From: Aphelocoma coerulescens
Taxonomy: Eukaryota; Chordata; Aves; Passeriformes; Corvidae
DNA length: 64,000 nt
Direction of reading: 5' to 3'
NCBI RefSeq assembly: GCF_041296385.1
Contig: NC_091015.1
Span: forward strand, 91,930,004 to 91,994,003
This document shows positions 27,208-38,500 of this stretch, piece after piece; within the stretch, counting starts at the first letter, position 1; every line of letters begins with the position of its first letter. A program made the position numbers and the translations under genes. Under the pieces are notes generated by a model. It saw only the letters and a list, made by a program, of their open reading frames with translations, was not told the DNA's origin and ran no database searches.

Positions 27208-27545
27208 TGGCGAGCTCATTGCTCTGCAGCTTCCTCAGGATGTGAACGAGAGAAGGAAGCGCTGAGCTCTTCTCCCTGGGATCCAGAGACAGAACACCTG
27301 GAACAGTTCAAAGCTTTGTCAGGGGAGGTCCAGACTGGGCATGAAGAAGCATTTCTTTACCAAGAGGGTGGCCAAATCTTGGAACAGGCTCCTAGAGAGA
27401 TGGTCAAGGCGCCAGACCTGTCAGTGTTCAAGAGGCATTTGGACAATGACCTTAATAACCTTCTGTAACCTTCAGTCAGCCCTGGACTGGTCATTTGGAC
27501 TCAATGGTCATTGTAGGTCTCTTGCAATTGAAATATTCTAATGCT
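27202..27545 (+). mobile_element. CR1 LINE 3' end, plus strand
   Basis: This is the end of the CR1 second open frame and its 3' untranslated tail. Recognisable blocks are GAAGCATTTCTTTACCAAGAG near 27346 (the LDIRK-FF-T-RV region of the protein), GAACAGGCTCCTAGAGAGATGGTC near 27380 and a terminal AATATTCTAATGCTATTCTC. The terminal AT-rich octamer repeat is degenerate. The 5' side is cut off by the solo LTR at 26787-27201; a few CR1-like bases (AGAAGGCTGAG) just left of the LTR suggest the target continued there. The frame is open over 27124-27468 only by chance fusion of LTR and CR1 sequence; no protein is expected. Confidence 0.85.
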
Positions 27546-29594
27546 ATTCTCTTCTAAATGTGCTTCTGTGTAGCTATGTTTGGTTTGGGAAATGAGCTCC
27601 TTTCTCAAATAAAAATAGGTTTGAAGCAAACCAGAAGAACTAACAGTATTAGCAGAAATCCAGCCCTGGGCTAATTCCTTCTTTTTGTGAACCATCATCC
27701 TTTTTCTTAATTAATTTATAATGGAAAATTACAAAATTAAGTAATTTGGTTTGATTTTAGCTTCTCTATTTTTTTTTTTATTTTTTTATATAATTTTCTT
27801 TTTTATTCTTTTATAAGAATAAAAAGAACGGTTGCATTGATTCAGAAGTGGGGTCTATCTAGCCCAGTATCCTGTCTGGAATGTGTAAGGGCATGAAAGA
27901 GACATGAGGGGAAGAGTGAGAACAGGGCAGTCACACAGTACTTGTTTCCCTAATGTGATTGTTTACCAAGTTTAGAGTTAAATAAATACACAAAGTACAT
28001 ATTGTCCTCTAAATTCTTCTTCTTGGAACAGCAAAGCTTCGAAGGCTTCCACTCTGAAAGAATTCTCTGTGTCCACTCTCACGCCAGCAACTGCCTGCAG
28101 AGCTGAAGCTAAAGGAAACAGGCTGGTTGCAAGCTAAGTAGCAAGTGTCCTGTCCCTAGGTGACTAAGTTCATTCCAAACTGAAGTAAATGTGTTTTGGG
28201 GGTTTGGTCTGTGTGAAATTAATTCAGTAATTGATATAGTCTTGTAGACCATTTCAGGAGTGATGGTCAAAAACTACAGGGAAACAGACTGTGTTATGCT
28301 TTGTCCATTAAATGATAGCATCTGGTGCCTGCTTTGCAAGCCCTTAAACAGTGCACTGTGTGGAATGCAGGACTGCTGGTGCCTTTCCATGAATGCTGGG
28401 TGCTTGAATAGTGTTCTTAGTGGTGTAGCACCTGAACTTCAAATCACATTTAAATAATAAGAAGAAACAGAACAGTTTTATTAAGCATAATCAGCATAGG
28501 GAGATTGAATATAAATAGGACTGGAGCAATTTCAAACTTCTTTTTAAAGGAAAATCATGTCTGCAAGTTTCTGGAAGTATTAAATGCAGAGGAAACCATT
28601 GATTTTTGAGACCTATTTGGAATTTTGGCTGCAAATATTTCCCTGCATCATTGGAAAGAAGTACAAAACTTTCGTAGCTCTGCTGCAAAGTTCTGCTATT
28701 GATTTCGTAACACCTAGGGAATAACAATAATTTTTCTAGGAAAAAAATGAGACAGTTCTCTTTCCCTGCAGGAACTTGAAGCAAGGCTGTTATAATGAAG
28801 GTGGGAATTAACCACCTGAATGGTTTTCTGGCATCTACAGCTAAGAACTTTGTCACAATTTTAAAAGTTGGTTTGAAGTTTCCAAGGTACATCAATAAAG
28901 TATGTGCAGGTTTGTGGTGGTATTTTTTATTTATTCTGGCTTGTTGGATCTTTTTTTACATTTTCCAGGATCATTGTGGGGGATTGGATGAGGTTTGTTG
29001 GAACATCAAAAAAAGGGTTTCTTGACAGGGTAGCCAAGTTGATACCACGGCTGACTAATAGAGTGCTATTAAATATTTGAGAAAGCCTACAGTATCACAT
29101 TTATAGAGGTGAAGGGAGTGACTACCAGTGTCAGAGATTTTGATGTAATTTTAAATTGGCCACAAAACCCAAAAGTTGCTCTTGAGGATTTTTTTTTACT
29201 ATGATAATTTATTGACGGGTTGGTACTTTTTCGCAGGATTATTTAATGTAAAATTTATTCTTTGATTGTTTAGGTTTTTTCTGCACCAGATAGTTGATAC
29301 TAAAAGTTTATTATTTTCCAGATAACCTGAAATGTACTGCTGATTTAAAAACTGCTTCTCCTTTGCTTTAGATGGAATACTAGTTTTTCAACCTCCTTGC
29401 CTTTTGTGAAATGCTTCTGGATCTTTTTTCTTCCACCTTCTACAACCAAACAACAATTTAAAAACCAGTGAGAGAGTATCTGCCTGTAATTATATACAGC
29501 AATGTTTGTGTAGCTCCATTGTAGAAATGAAAAGATCATGTGCTGATACAACTCCTTGTAAAACCCTTTCATAGCTTTTCTACAGTAGTGTCAT
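27546..29594. other. Intronic sequence, no gene recognised
   Basis: AT-rich DNA including a T-rich run around 27768-27790 and the possible ancient repeat. A 134-codon minus-strand frame at 28491-28895 shows no domain or splice support. Confidence 0.45.
27825..27965 (+). repeat. Possible ancient amniote/sauropsid repeat remnant
   Basis: The block GGTCTATCTAGCCCAGTATC followed by CTGTCTGGAA and, 50 bases on, GTGAGAACAGGGCA resembles an old interspersed repeat common in turtles, crocodilians and birds, with consensus words like CATCTAGCCCAGTATCCTGTC and GAACAGAACAGGG. This is recognition from memory, not alignment. Borders are approximate. Confidence 0.45.
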
Positions 29595-29642
29595 ATATAA
29601 TTTCATTAATTGTTTTAGATATAATTTCATTAATTGTTTTAG
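29595..29642. repeat. 24-bp perfect tandem duplication
   Basis: ATATAATTTCATTAATTG plus TTTTAG occurs twice head to tail (29595-29618 and 29619-29642) with no mismatch, indicating a recent or conserved duplication. Confidence 0.9.
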
Positions 29643-29688
29643 AAAACAATAAAAATATTTTGATGTAGCAGATAGCTATAGCACTTTC

Positions 29689-30462
29689 TTAAAAAATGAG
29701 TGAGAACTGTAAACTGAATGACTTCACACAAAGGAGAGGCTCACAAACATTTTTTGGATAATTAGAGGAATACAAAAGTGTGAATTGGCCCTGGCAGCCT
29801 TTATGCAGGCTCAGTGATAAAGCAAGGAGCGTGCTAGAAACAGTGAATGGAAGAAAACCTACCTCCCTTTGCAGCATGAAGTGAGTTTCTTTGCTGTGTG
29901 TGGTGTTCTTCTGGGGAGCAGCAAGGCAATGAATACCAACTGCTATGGCCTGCAGTGCACGCACACTGATGTATTTTGGTGCATGGGATGAAAACAATGA
30001 ACTTCTGCAGGCTGCATAATAAATACTGTTGCTGGAGAAGTGCATAGAGGGGCAGTGGAGCTCCTTCTTGCACTGAATGGTTCTGAACCTATCAAGGCAT
30101 TCCTCTGAAGGGGGCCGGGTCTCACATTTGACCACGTAATGTCTGAAGCTATGCCCAGGTGATACCACAAGTACTGCTGTGTCCAGGTAGTGTGCAAGAT
30201 GTCTGCGTTGGGCTGGGGTTTGGTGTAACTTACCTTTGCCTACCATTGCCCCTGCTGCCAGTGCCACAGGCACACATCCGCCTTCTAGGAGTTCCACTGA
30301 GTCCAAGGTGCCCTTGCTGCTTCCCAGCACCTGCTTTGGAAGTGAATCCTTGGGTGTTTGTACAGGCCCTATGGCAACACAGTCTGAGGATGTCTCAGGA
30401 AGCTTTTCTTCTGCCAAAGGACTCAACAGTGTTCCCCACCTCTGGGTTACATCCCATGAGGA
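29689..30462 (-). other. Unexplained minus-strand open region with a splice-like donor
   Basis: The longest open frame not explained by repeats. On the minus strand it stays open for about 257 codons, from a stop just upstream of 30462 down to 29689. It has no clear ATG near its start, so a simple single-exon gene is unlikely. Within it a strong donor, AAAG followed by GTAAGT, lies at 30234/30233. A weak acceptor (GCACAG) ends at 30463. Together they would define an internal exon at 30234-30462 of 229 bp, open throughout, reading for example LPETSSDCVAIGPVQTPKDS. A second donor-like CAAG/GTGAGT lies at 30616/30615 on the same strand. I recognise no domain or family. It could be an antisense transcript exon, a decayed gene or chance. 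Confidence that it is functional is low. Confidence 0.2.
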
Positions 30463-30699
30463 CTGTGCTTACTTTTACAGAAATATGGCTGGTGAATGTT
30501 GTCCAGAAAAGCATTATTTTGGTGTCATTTGGAACATTCACTTCTATACCATCAAAACTGCTTTTGACTCCTATAAATTGCTGGGAGAGGTGTTTGATGG
30601 TCTTCTGTAACTCACCTTGTTATGCAGGTGCTGGCTGTCTCCACAGAGTCCATCTTACCATGGTGGATTCCTATTAAGTCCATCATGAAGGGGCACCAA

Positions 30700-32449
30700 C
30701 TTCTTGTTTAACTTGTCTTGAGGTACAGGAAAAAATGAAGGCTTCCTAAGGCCTGGTTTGTTGCTTGTTTATAGACATACTGTAGGTCAGGCTGGGATTT
30801 TTCTGTTCATGCCTGAAAAGGGATAAACTTGATATAAAGAGCTGCTGATAACACTCAGACATTCTCAGCTGGCTGTAGAAAATCTACATTTTTGCAATTC
30901 TTTGTGCTTCTGCTGTTGCCTTGCTGTGCAGAGGCAGGTAGAGCTCCCCAGGTGATGCTCCCCAAAATGAGCTCCCTGCAGCGTGCTGTGCTCATTTGCC
31001 TTTTGCCCTCCCACTATGCAAGGTCACACACAGAGGGTTCTGGCTCCTTCGGTGCTTTTATGACATGCGTGCAGAAATGGGAACATGTGAGTTCAGCTGG
31101 AATCAAGATGACCGCTCTGTGGATATTTACTTTGCTCATTCTTGCCTAGGGAGGTAAAACAACTTTTACTGGAATATCTCTTTTCCTAGGTGGTTTTTAA
31201 AGGTAAAGCTTTAAGCATAGTCTAGTGCATCCTTACAGAAGATAGGTTCATTAGCTTCAACATTAACATCCAGAACTAAATATATAACAATATTCTTCTT
31301 TTGTTTAGTCAAGTGTTTTGTTCATTTGTTTGGGTTTTAGCTTTATCATCTCGTTCTTAAGTTATTCAGCTTCCTTGGTATTTTCCTTCAATACATTGTA
31401 TTTTCCAAAGACAGTATAAGCATAGAAGAATCAAGTTTTGCATAGTTGAACGGTGATGGAGGATTCTTTATGTCACTCAGGTAGAATTAAGTAGAACAGT
31501 AGTCTTATTTGTACCTAGAACATTTGAAGTACATATATGATGCAGTGACTACCAAAAATAAAAGAATACATAAATCATAATTATTCTTCTGAGTTTGGGT
31601 TAAGGGAGGTAGTAATTCTACCTGCTTGAGTTCTAAGCTCAGTCATATTTTATGCTACTATTTTCTAATACTGTAGTAATGAAGTTCTGGTTAAAATCCC
31701 TTCCTCAAACTCTTAAGATGGGCTCAAGTTACCATAGTTCAGAACAACTTGATAAAGAATTTTATTGCTCATCTTCCTCAGTCAAAGATATTGTTTGCAA
31801 ATTTACATAATGAGGCATAGGAATACGCAGAAAAGTGGTTGCTAATGCGTTCTTCTTTAGAAAAAAATATGAAGCAAAAATATGTTTCACTGAACATGCA
31901 GAAAAATTTATTAGGGACAATACTTCTGGTAATTATTGGTTTTTGTCTTTTCATGTATTCGATGTAACTACACAGTCAATTGTACTGATCTTTTGAAGCT
32001 GGGAAACACCTATAAGAAAAGAACAAAAAAGCATGCCCTTTTATTCACTCAAACAGATTTGGCACGGTCGTGTGACAGCCTAAAGGCTCCCTGCACAAAC
32101 ACGTCAGGTTGCTTCAGCCAGGAATCCTTTTAAAGCTAAAAGCAGGGGAATCTCAGTTACAAAAAAAAAAAAAAAAAAAAGAAAAGGAAAAAGGAGAAAA
32201 GAAAAAATAAAGAAAAATAAAGAGTATCTAAATTAAAACTATGGCAAATTCAAATAAAGTTTTCTAGGGAAAACCTTTAAATGTTTGTGTGCAAGGCTCT
32301 GGCATTGGTTTACAACCAAGAAATGGCAGCTTCAATATCCTACTATACTGGATTGTTAAAAAGCGAAAGAGCATGAATTTAACTAAGAAGAAGAGCACTC
32401 TTTTCATACCAGAATATATTGATATCCTTGTAGAAGCAAATACAATTTT
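30700..32449. other. Intronic sequence, no gene recognised
   Basis: Contains a poly-A/purine-rich tract at 32161-32223. Other open frames (for example 30892-31149) have no recognisable content. Confidence 0.45.
32161..32223. repeat. Poly-A run grading into A/G-rich tract
   Basis: Twenty consecutive A bases (32161-32180) followed by about 40 bases of almost pure purine with AAAGG and AAATAAAG units. It could be the tail of an old retroposed transcript, but nothing recognisable precedes it. Confidence 0.8.
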
Positions 32450-32620
32450 AATAGAGAATCATACAATTTTTTAGGTTGGAAAAGACCAATCAAGTCCAAG
32501 CATTAACCCAGCACTGTCAAGTCCACCACTAAACCATGTCCCCAGGTGTCACATCTACGCATCTTTTAAATACCTCCAGGGATGGGGACTCCACCACTGC
32601 CCTGGGCAGCCTGGCTCATG
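32450..32620 (-). mobile_element. CR1 LINE 3' tail, minus strand
   Basis: The left edge AATCATACAATTTTTTAGG is the reverse complement of a CR1 3' terminus. It is followed by GGTTGGAAAAGACCAATCAA and CCATGTCCCCAGGTGTCACATC. The right edge is a 5' truncation near CCCTGGGCAGCCTGGCTCATG. The tail sequence (AAGCATTAACCCAGCACTG...CCATGTCCCCAGGTG) matches the tail of the CR1 at 59860-60950, so both belong to one subfamily distinct from 56914-57805. Confidence 0.85.
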
Positions 32621-34112
32621 TTCTGCATGTTGAATAAGAAGGTAGCATTAGGATGAAAATTCTGATGGTAGATCTGCTATCTTGACTGTAAGAGCTACAT
32701 TATTTATTGAAAGACCATTACAGTAGTGGTGAGGAGAAGCATGACTAAAACTGGAAAAGCCAAAATGGAGTCAAAACGTAGTCACTGTGACCCTAAGATT
32801 ACCATGAATACAGTACAGTGTTTCTGTTGAAGTCAGACAAGTGATATTGGGGATTACTATGAATCAACCACAAGTGATTCCTTAAACATAATGAACGTTG
32901 TTACATTTTGTACAAGTTTGCTACTTAAAAAGGGCTAAGCTGGAATTCCTGGAAATGATAATTCACTGCTTATGCACAGACTTGATTTTCTTTTCTAACT
33001 TACTTGGATGAGGTGGCATTGGCTTTTGCATCATGGTGTTCTTGCCAGTAACATCTAGTAATTCAATCTGCCAGCAAGAATGCCACCTGAGATATTACAT
33101 TTTTTTCTGGCTGGTGTGGTGGTATCTATCACACAGACATCTGGATACTGGAAGAGGGACTCTAGAGTGGAAAGTACTACATTCCTTATTATGGATTGTG
33201 CTAATTGCAGAAAGGAAGATTGCTCTCAAGTCCCAGTGTGTCAGATGAAGCTGCAATTATTTAGTAAATCTGAAAATCAGACAAAAGGAATTTAAAATTG
33301 GAAAAAGTATTATTTCAAAAAGAGCCACTGTCCCTAGTCACCACTAGGACTTCATTTCAAAAGGTAATTTAAAGTAATTTTTTTCAGTTCAGCACTTTGC
33401 AGTTATTATTGTTTATCCAAGGACTCTGGCAACATTTATCTTCAACATTGTTAATTTCAGTGGACTTGAATGTAAGAATTTTAGTTCACTGTCTCATCAA
33501 AGGACTGGCTTCTAAATCTGTGACATCTCACTACAAAGGGTCTGTATAAACCACAGACCGGAGATATTAGGAAATTTATGATAATGTATAGATTTGAACT
33601 TGCCAGGTTAACATTTATGATGCCAGGTAGAAATTAAAAATCCTTTTAGAACTATTATTATGTAAATTAGGCAATTATTCTTTTTTTTAACACTATCAAG
33701 TCTGGTAAATAATTGACACAAGTTCTTTAATGTAAAAATAGACCTCCACAAAGAACCATTTAATTTAATATACATTATTATTATTGTTCAGAACATAGAT
33801 AGTAGGAGGCATGCTGACACATTCATAAGCAACTGCTAGGAAAAGGGAAAACAATTAGAGATTTAAATCCATTTACTCATCCAAAACAGCATTTAGTCTC
33901 AACATCAGAAAGAAATAAATATAATTGTTTGAAAAGTTAAAATAATTTCACTCTGTTTTTTTAACTGGGGGATGCAACAGGCAATGTTGTTCTCCCCTGT
34001 AAGTATCTTATGAAAATGTACAGAAAAATCTTCCAATCATGAGTGCAATAATCAGTTCACTTTTACCTAAGGAATGATTAGTACTGAGTAACTTCAATCC
34101 TTTTTGTATTCC
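32621..34112. other. Intronic sequence, nothing recognised
   Basis: AT-rich unique DNA leading up to a 28-bp tandem duplication. Confidence 0.45.
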
Positions 34113-34165
34113 TGTCATGTGAGGAAGACCTATATTGTCTTGTCATGTGAGGAAGACCTATATTG
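34113..34165. repeat. 28-bp tandem duplication
   Basis: A 25-base unit beginning TGTCATGTGAGGAAGACC is present at 34113-34137 and again at 34141-34165, identical, separated by TCT. It lies about 710 bp upstream of the CTNND2 microexon. Confidence 0.9.
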
Positions 34166-34875
34166 AAGCATAAATAGAACATGCCTTGGAGGAAAGTGTA
34201 GTCATTGCCTAACTGACTGTACAATTCATTTTATCGTTCATTTGAATGTATCATTCATTTCATTAAAAAAAAAAGTACCCTTCCTAACCCATCCTCTGGT
34301 GTGCATGCTCAGTATTTTAAAATTAAGACCTTCTGTTGCTTAAGTGCTTAGAAGCACAAACACATCTAAATTTACTCTCCTGTGTAGGCCAATTGAATTA
34401 ACTTAGCTGCACATTTGAATAATATAAAAATGCACATAATGATCAGTAGAACCAGGAATGATACTTGTAATTTCTTTCAGAAACCACATGTAACTATTTA
34501 CTTGAGAAAGCAATTTATAATTTTCTCTATAAACATGGAGAATCAGACAAATGGAAGGATCCAGAAAAGCTGAAGAATGCTAATGTTTTTGTTTTGAAAT
34601 AGCGTAGTTTGTATATCAAGACCAAGAGGGCAATTTCTATATGTATGAGTCAAATTACTTGATAAAGAAATAAAGATGCTTCCCTCCAGCTGAGTGAATG
34701 CTGTACAAGTCATTAATTAAAAATACATATAAAATTTTGTATTCTAAGTATGTTTTATTCTTAAGTGTGTTCTTCTGTTAAATCAGTTCCTTCCAAATAG
34801 ATTTATATCTGAATATTCATGGCACACTACAGAACAATTTAATTTAAAATGATCACTTTTTCTTTCTCTTTCCAG

Positions 34876-34910
34876 TTCAACAGAAGAGCAGTTTCACTGG
34901 CAAACACAAG
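34876..34910 (+). CDS. CTNND2: CTNND2 coding microexon (35 bp)
   Basis: This is a coding exon of delta-catenin, a neuronal armadillo protein that binds the juxtamembrane part of cadherins at cell junctions and synapses. The first base completes a codon begun in the previous exon. The following 11 codons read STEEQFHWQTQ, and the last base G begins the Asp codon finished by the next exon. The human protein has AEEQFQWQSQ followed by DGQKD at this place (from memory). A strong pyrimidine tract ending in TTTCCAG (34869-34875) precedes it and a GTAATG donor follows at 34911. The exon lies just after the N-terminal coiled-coil segment of the protein. At 35 bp it is a microexon and not a multiple of three, so skipping it alone would shift the frame. 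Identification rests on the fit with the next two exons. Confidence 0.9.
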
Positions 34911-35571
<661 letters not shown>

Positions 35572-38500
35572 TAAAACTGAATGCATATCTTTTAGTGGTT
35601 TTCGTGATTATTTTTTGGTATTGGCAGAGGGGACTGTAGTTGTGAGCAGGCAAACTGCAAGTTATTTTTTCGGGTTTGTAGCAGAGAGAATCTCACTGCT
35701 AGCTTTTTGGGGGAAGAATAAGCACACTAAACATATTTTAAGGAAAATATTTTCTAATTGCAATGTTTCTGTACTATACTATAAGGTCATGTCACAAAAC
35801 TGTACCATCACCACCATTAAAACAACTTTCAAACTGCAATTTTTCACTATCCAAAGGTAATAAAATGAAACATACTGGGTGGCTGTGAGGAAGTCTGATG
35901 CGTGATTGTAAGTACTTGGCCAGGTAGCTAGTGACTCCTTACAACTAAAATTTTTTTGTGGATACACAGACAGAAATAGGTGAACTTCTTAGAGATGATG
36001 CTCAGAAGGGCAGCTGTAGCAAGAAAGGTGAAGTCTTTGCTCCAAGGTTGGCTCACTGGTCTCTTACCAGCCCTTCTTTTTGCAGAACTGTGCAGTGAGT
36101 GGATAGATTCTAGGATAGAACCAGCCACTGGGGAAGTGAATCAAGGCTAAACAAGAACAAAAGTGAACAAGGGACATGCCACTCAGTGTGTTTGTAGAGC
36201 AGATGTCTACCAACAATTGTGCTCGTGAGTCACACTGAGACAGTTTTCCAGTATGTTAACTGGTCTGTTATCAGATGTAGCACTAGATGATGAAAAAGCA
36301 GGTCAGTTCCCTAGTTTCCTTTCCTTTTCCTCAGGCTCCTGTCTCGTATTCTGTCCCCACCTGCCACAATATATACCCACTTTCATTTCCCTGCCACTGC
36401 AGCTCCTGACACTGGCTTGGCTTTTGTTTTTAGTATTCCTCTACATCTCCTTCCCTCTTGCTCATTTGATCCCTGCTACCCAGTACCTTCTGACTGAGTC
36501 ACACCTTTGGAGGTGGCTGCCCAAATTCAGCTTTCCTGAAATCAAAGGGGATAATCTCCCCTTCATTTGGGAAGGCTGGTGAACTGTGACCACCACCTTC
36601 TGCAAAGCATCCCTAGCAATGACAAGTCATTACCTGCAATGTGGTCATCAGGTGACAAAAGGAAGACATTGAACATTGGATGCAGAATTTTAATTTTTCA
36701 GAACACTTTTCATTATTTTAAAACAAGGTTTGCTGTCAAATTCAAGGTGACAACCCCAGGACAATAGAAAATTTTTCCTTTTTCATGTGCACAAGATTTT
36801 TGTTTTGGTTTTGCTTAATCTGAACATAGTCTGTATAACTGACATCTGTTGAAATGTTGCTCGATCTGAACAAAATTGGGAAAACATGATGAGAAAATGT
36901 AAGCCCCGGTTTTTTCTTCATTTGGGGGTGAGGAGAAACGAAACAGATTGGCATGATAAGGATTGCCTTCAAAATGGGATTCTATGATAGAAAAATGAAA
37001 CTGGGCAGATGGCAATAGAGGAGACTGGGAGCAGAGTGGGGCCAACTTGTGTGGAAAACTGCCAGAAACTGGCTTAAGGGATGGAAACTAAGAAAAAAAT
37101 GGTAGGGAAAGATGAAGACAGTACATGGACTGAAGTCTGGGTACATGAAGAAAACTAATACTGAAGAAATGTCTGGGGAATATCACAAGAAGCTAAAACA
37201 CAACTAGGAATGCAGATATAATAAAGAACATGGGCAAATGAAAAAGTGATGGAGAAGAGAAGCAGTAGAGATGGATTTATAGAGGATCAATAGGAGAGAA
37301 ACTGAGGTTTGTTGAAGCAGGAGGTCCATACAGAATGTTGAAAGCTGAGTTTGCTTGGCTGGATGATTTGTTCATGGGAGCAAGAGTTAGGTGCAAAGAG
37401 AGGGAACAACGGGATGATGAGGACAGCCAAGAAAAGGAAAAGTGATATCATTATGGATGGGACAGTAACTGTCCCTAAGAAACATAGGTTTGGAGAGAAC
37501 AGGCAGGTGCATGTCCTCACAAGGGAACAGGCTTTCCCACAGAGCTGCAAGCTTGATCTTCTGCATTGTCAGGAAATATTTGTAAAGCCTTTTGTCACAG
37601 TGCCCTTATTCCTCTGCTCCAGGCTCAGCTTGTAATAAAACTAGATTGCTATTTACCAGTTAGGTTTTAATTAAGAATCAGATCTATATGCCAAAGCTAA
37701 CAGTTGCAGCTCTGCTGATCACTCATAAATACAATTAGGATGTCATATAGTGGATTTTTTTTTCTGGTTTGGGGGTCTTTTTTCAATTTAGAGTAAAATG
37801 CTACAATCAGATCAGAGAGTTAAAATGTTACTGTGTTTCCAGAGTGAAAAGTACAAAAGTCAAGATTGTCTGTACAACATAATTTGAATTGCTTATGACT
37901 GCATTATATAACAATTATTATCATGTCCTATTTTGTACATTTTCTGGCCATGCTTCATTTACCCCAAAGCTGAGACTCAAATTGCACAGCATACTAGAGG
38001 TGAGAGTGCCTCTGACTTCTGTAAGCAGTGAGTAGAACACACATATACCATGAAAACAAAAGTCTCACATTCACTTAAAATTTTATTGTGTCCCTCCTTT
38101 GTGTCTTAAAGTTTTCATGTTACAGTTGTGAAATCACTCGAAGTATCTTCTACTGATACTTAGTTTTAGGTGTTCCCTAAACAGTTCAGTTAGGTGTGCT
38201 GAGAACAGTTGTAACAGAACACTGTGGGAGCACAGTCTCAAATATTTGAAGCGTGATACAAAAGGAAGTTTAAAGCCCACTCTGAAATGTCTCAAACACA
38301 GCACTTGTATTTCCTAGACACTTTCGTTCTTAATCCTTTCAATCTCGAAATAGGAAATGAGATCAATATAAATGCCTTGCTTTACAGGTATTCTAAAAAA
38401 CATTATTTGTGACATAGCTGAAGTAAACGTTGAGCACCATAGAATAATCCACCAGGGTGCTGGTTTTTTTCTTTGTATTGAAGATTTTTCAATGGAGACC

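Larger units (their letters stand above)
1..34875 (+). other. CTNND2: CTNND2 intron, 3' portion (upstream of microexon)
   Basis: At least 34.9 kb of intron ending at the TTTCCAG acceptor. I found no sequence resembling the preceding CTNND2 exon, which should encode a Gly/Ser/Met-rich stretch, so that exon lies beyond the left edge. The sequence is AT-rich with the LTR, CR1 and simple repeats listed separately. Apart from those and the minus-strand open region near 30 kb, no gene is visible. Confidence 0.8.

Noticed and set aside
27124..27468. 114-codon plus-strand frame
   Set aside because: Chance fusion across the antisense of an LTR and the CR1 3' end.
32161..32223. Poly-A tract as the tail of a processed pseudogene
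   Set aside because: The sequence upstream has no recognisable gene and I found no flanking duplication; more likely a simple repeat.
36253..36582. Hydrophobic 109-codon plus-strand frame resembling a membrane protein
   Set aside because: The hydrophobicity comes from T/C-rich sequence; no family match and it lies inside the CTNND2 intron.
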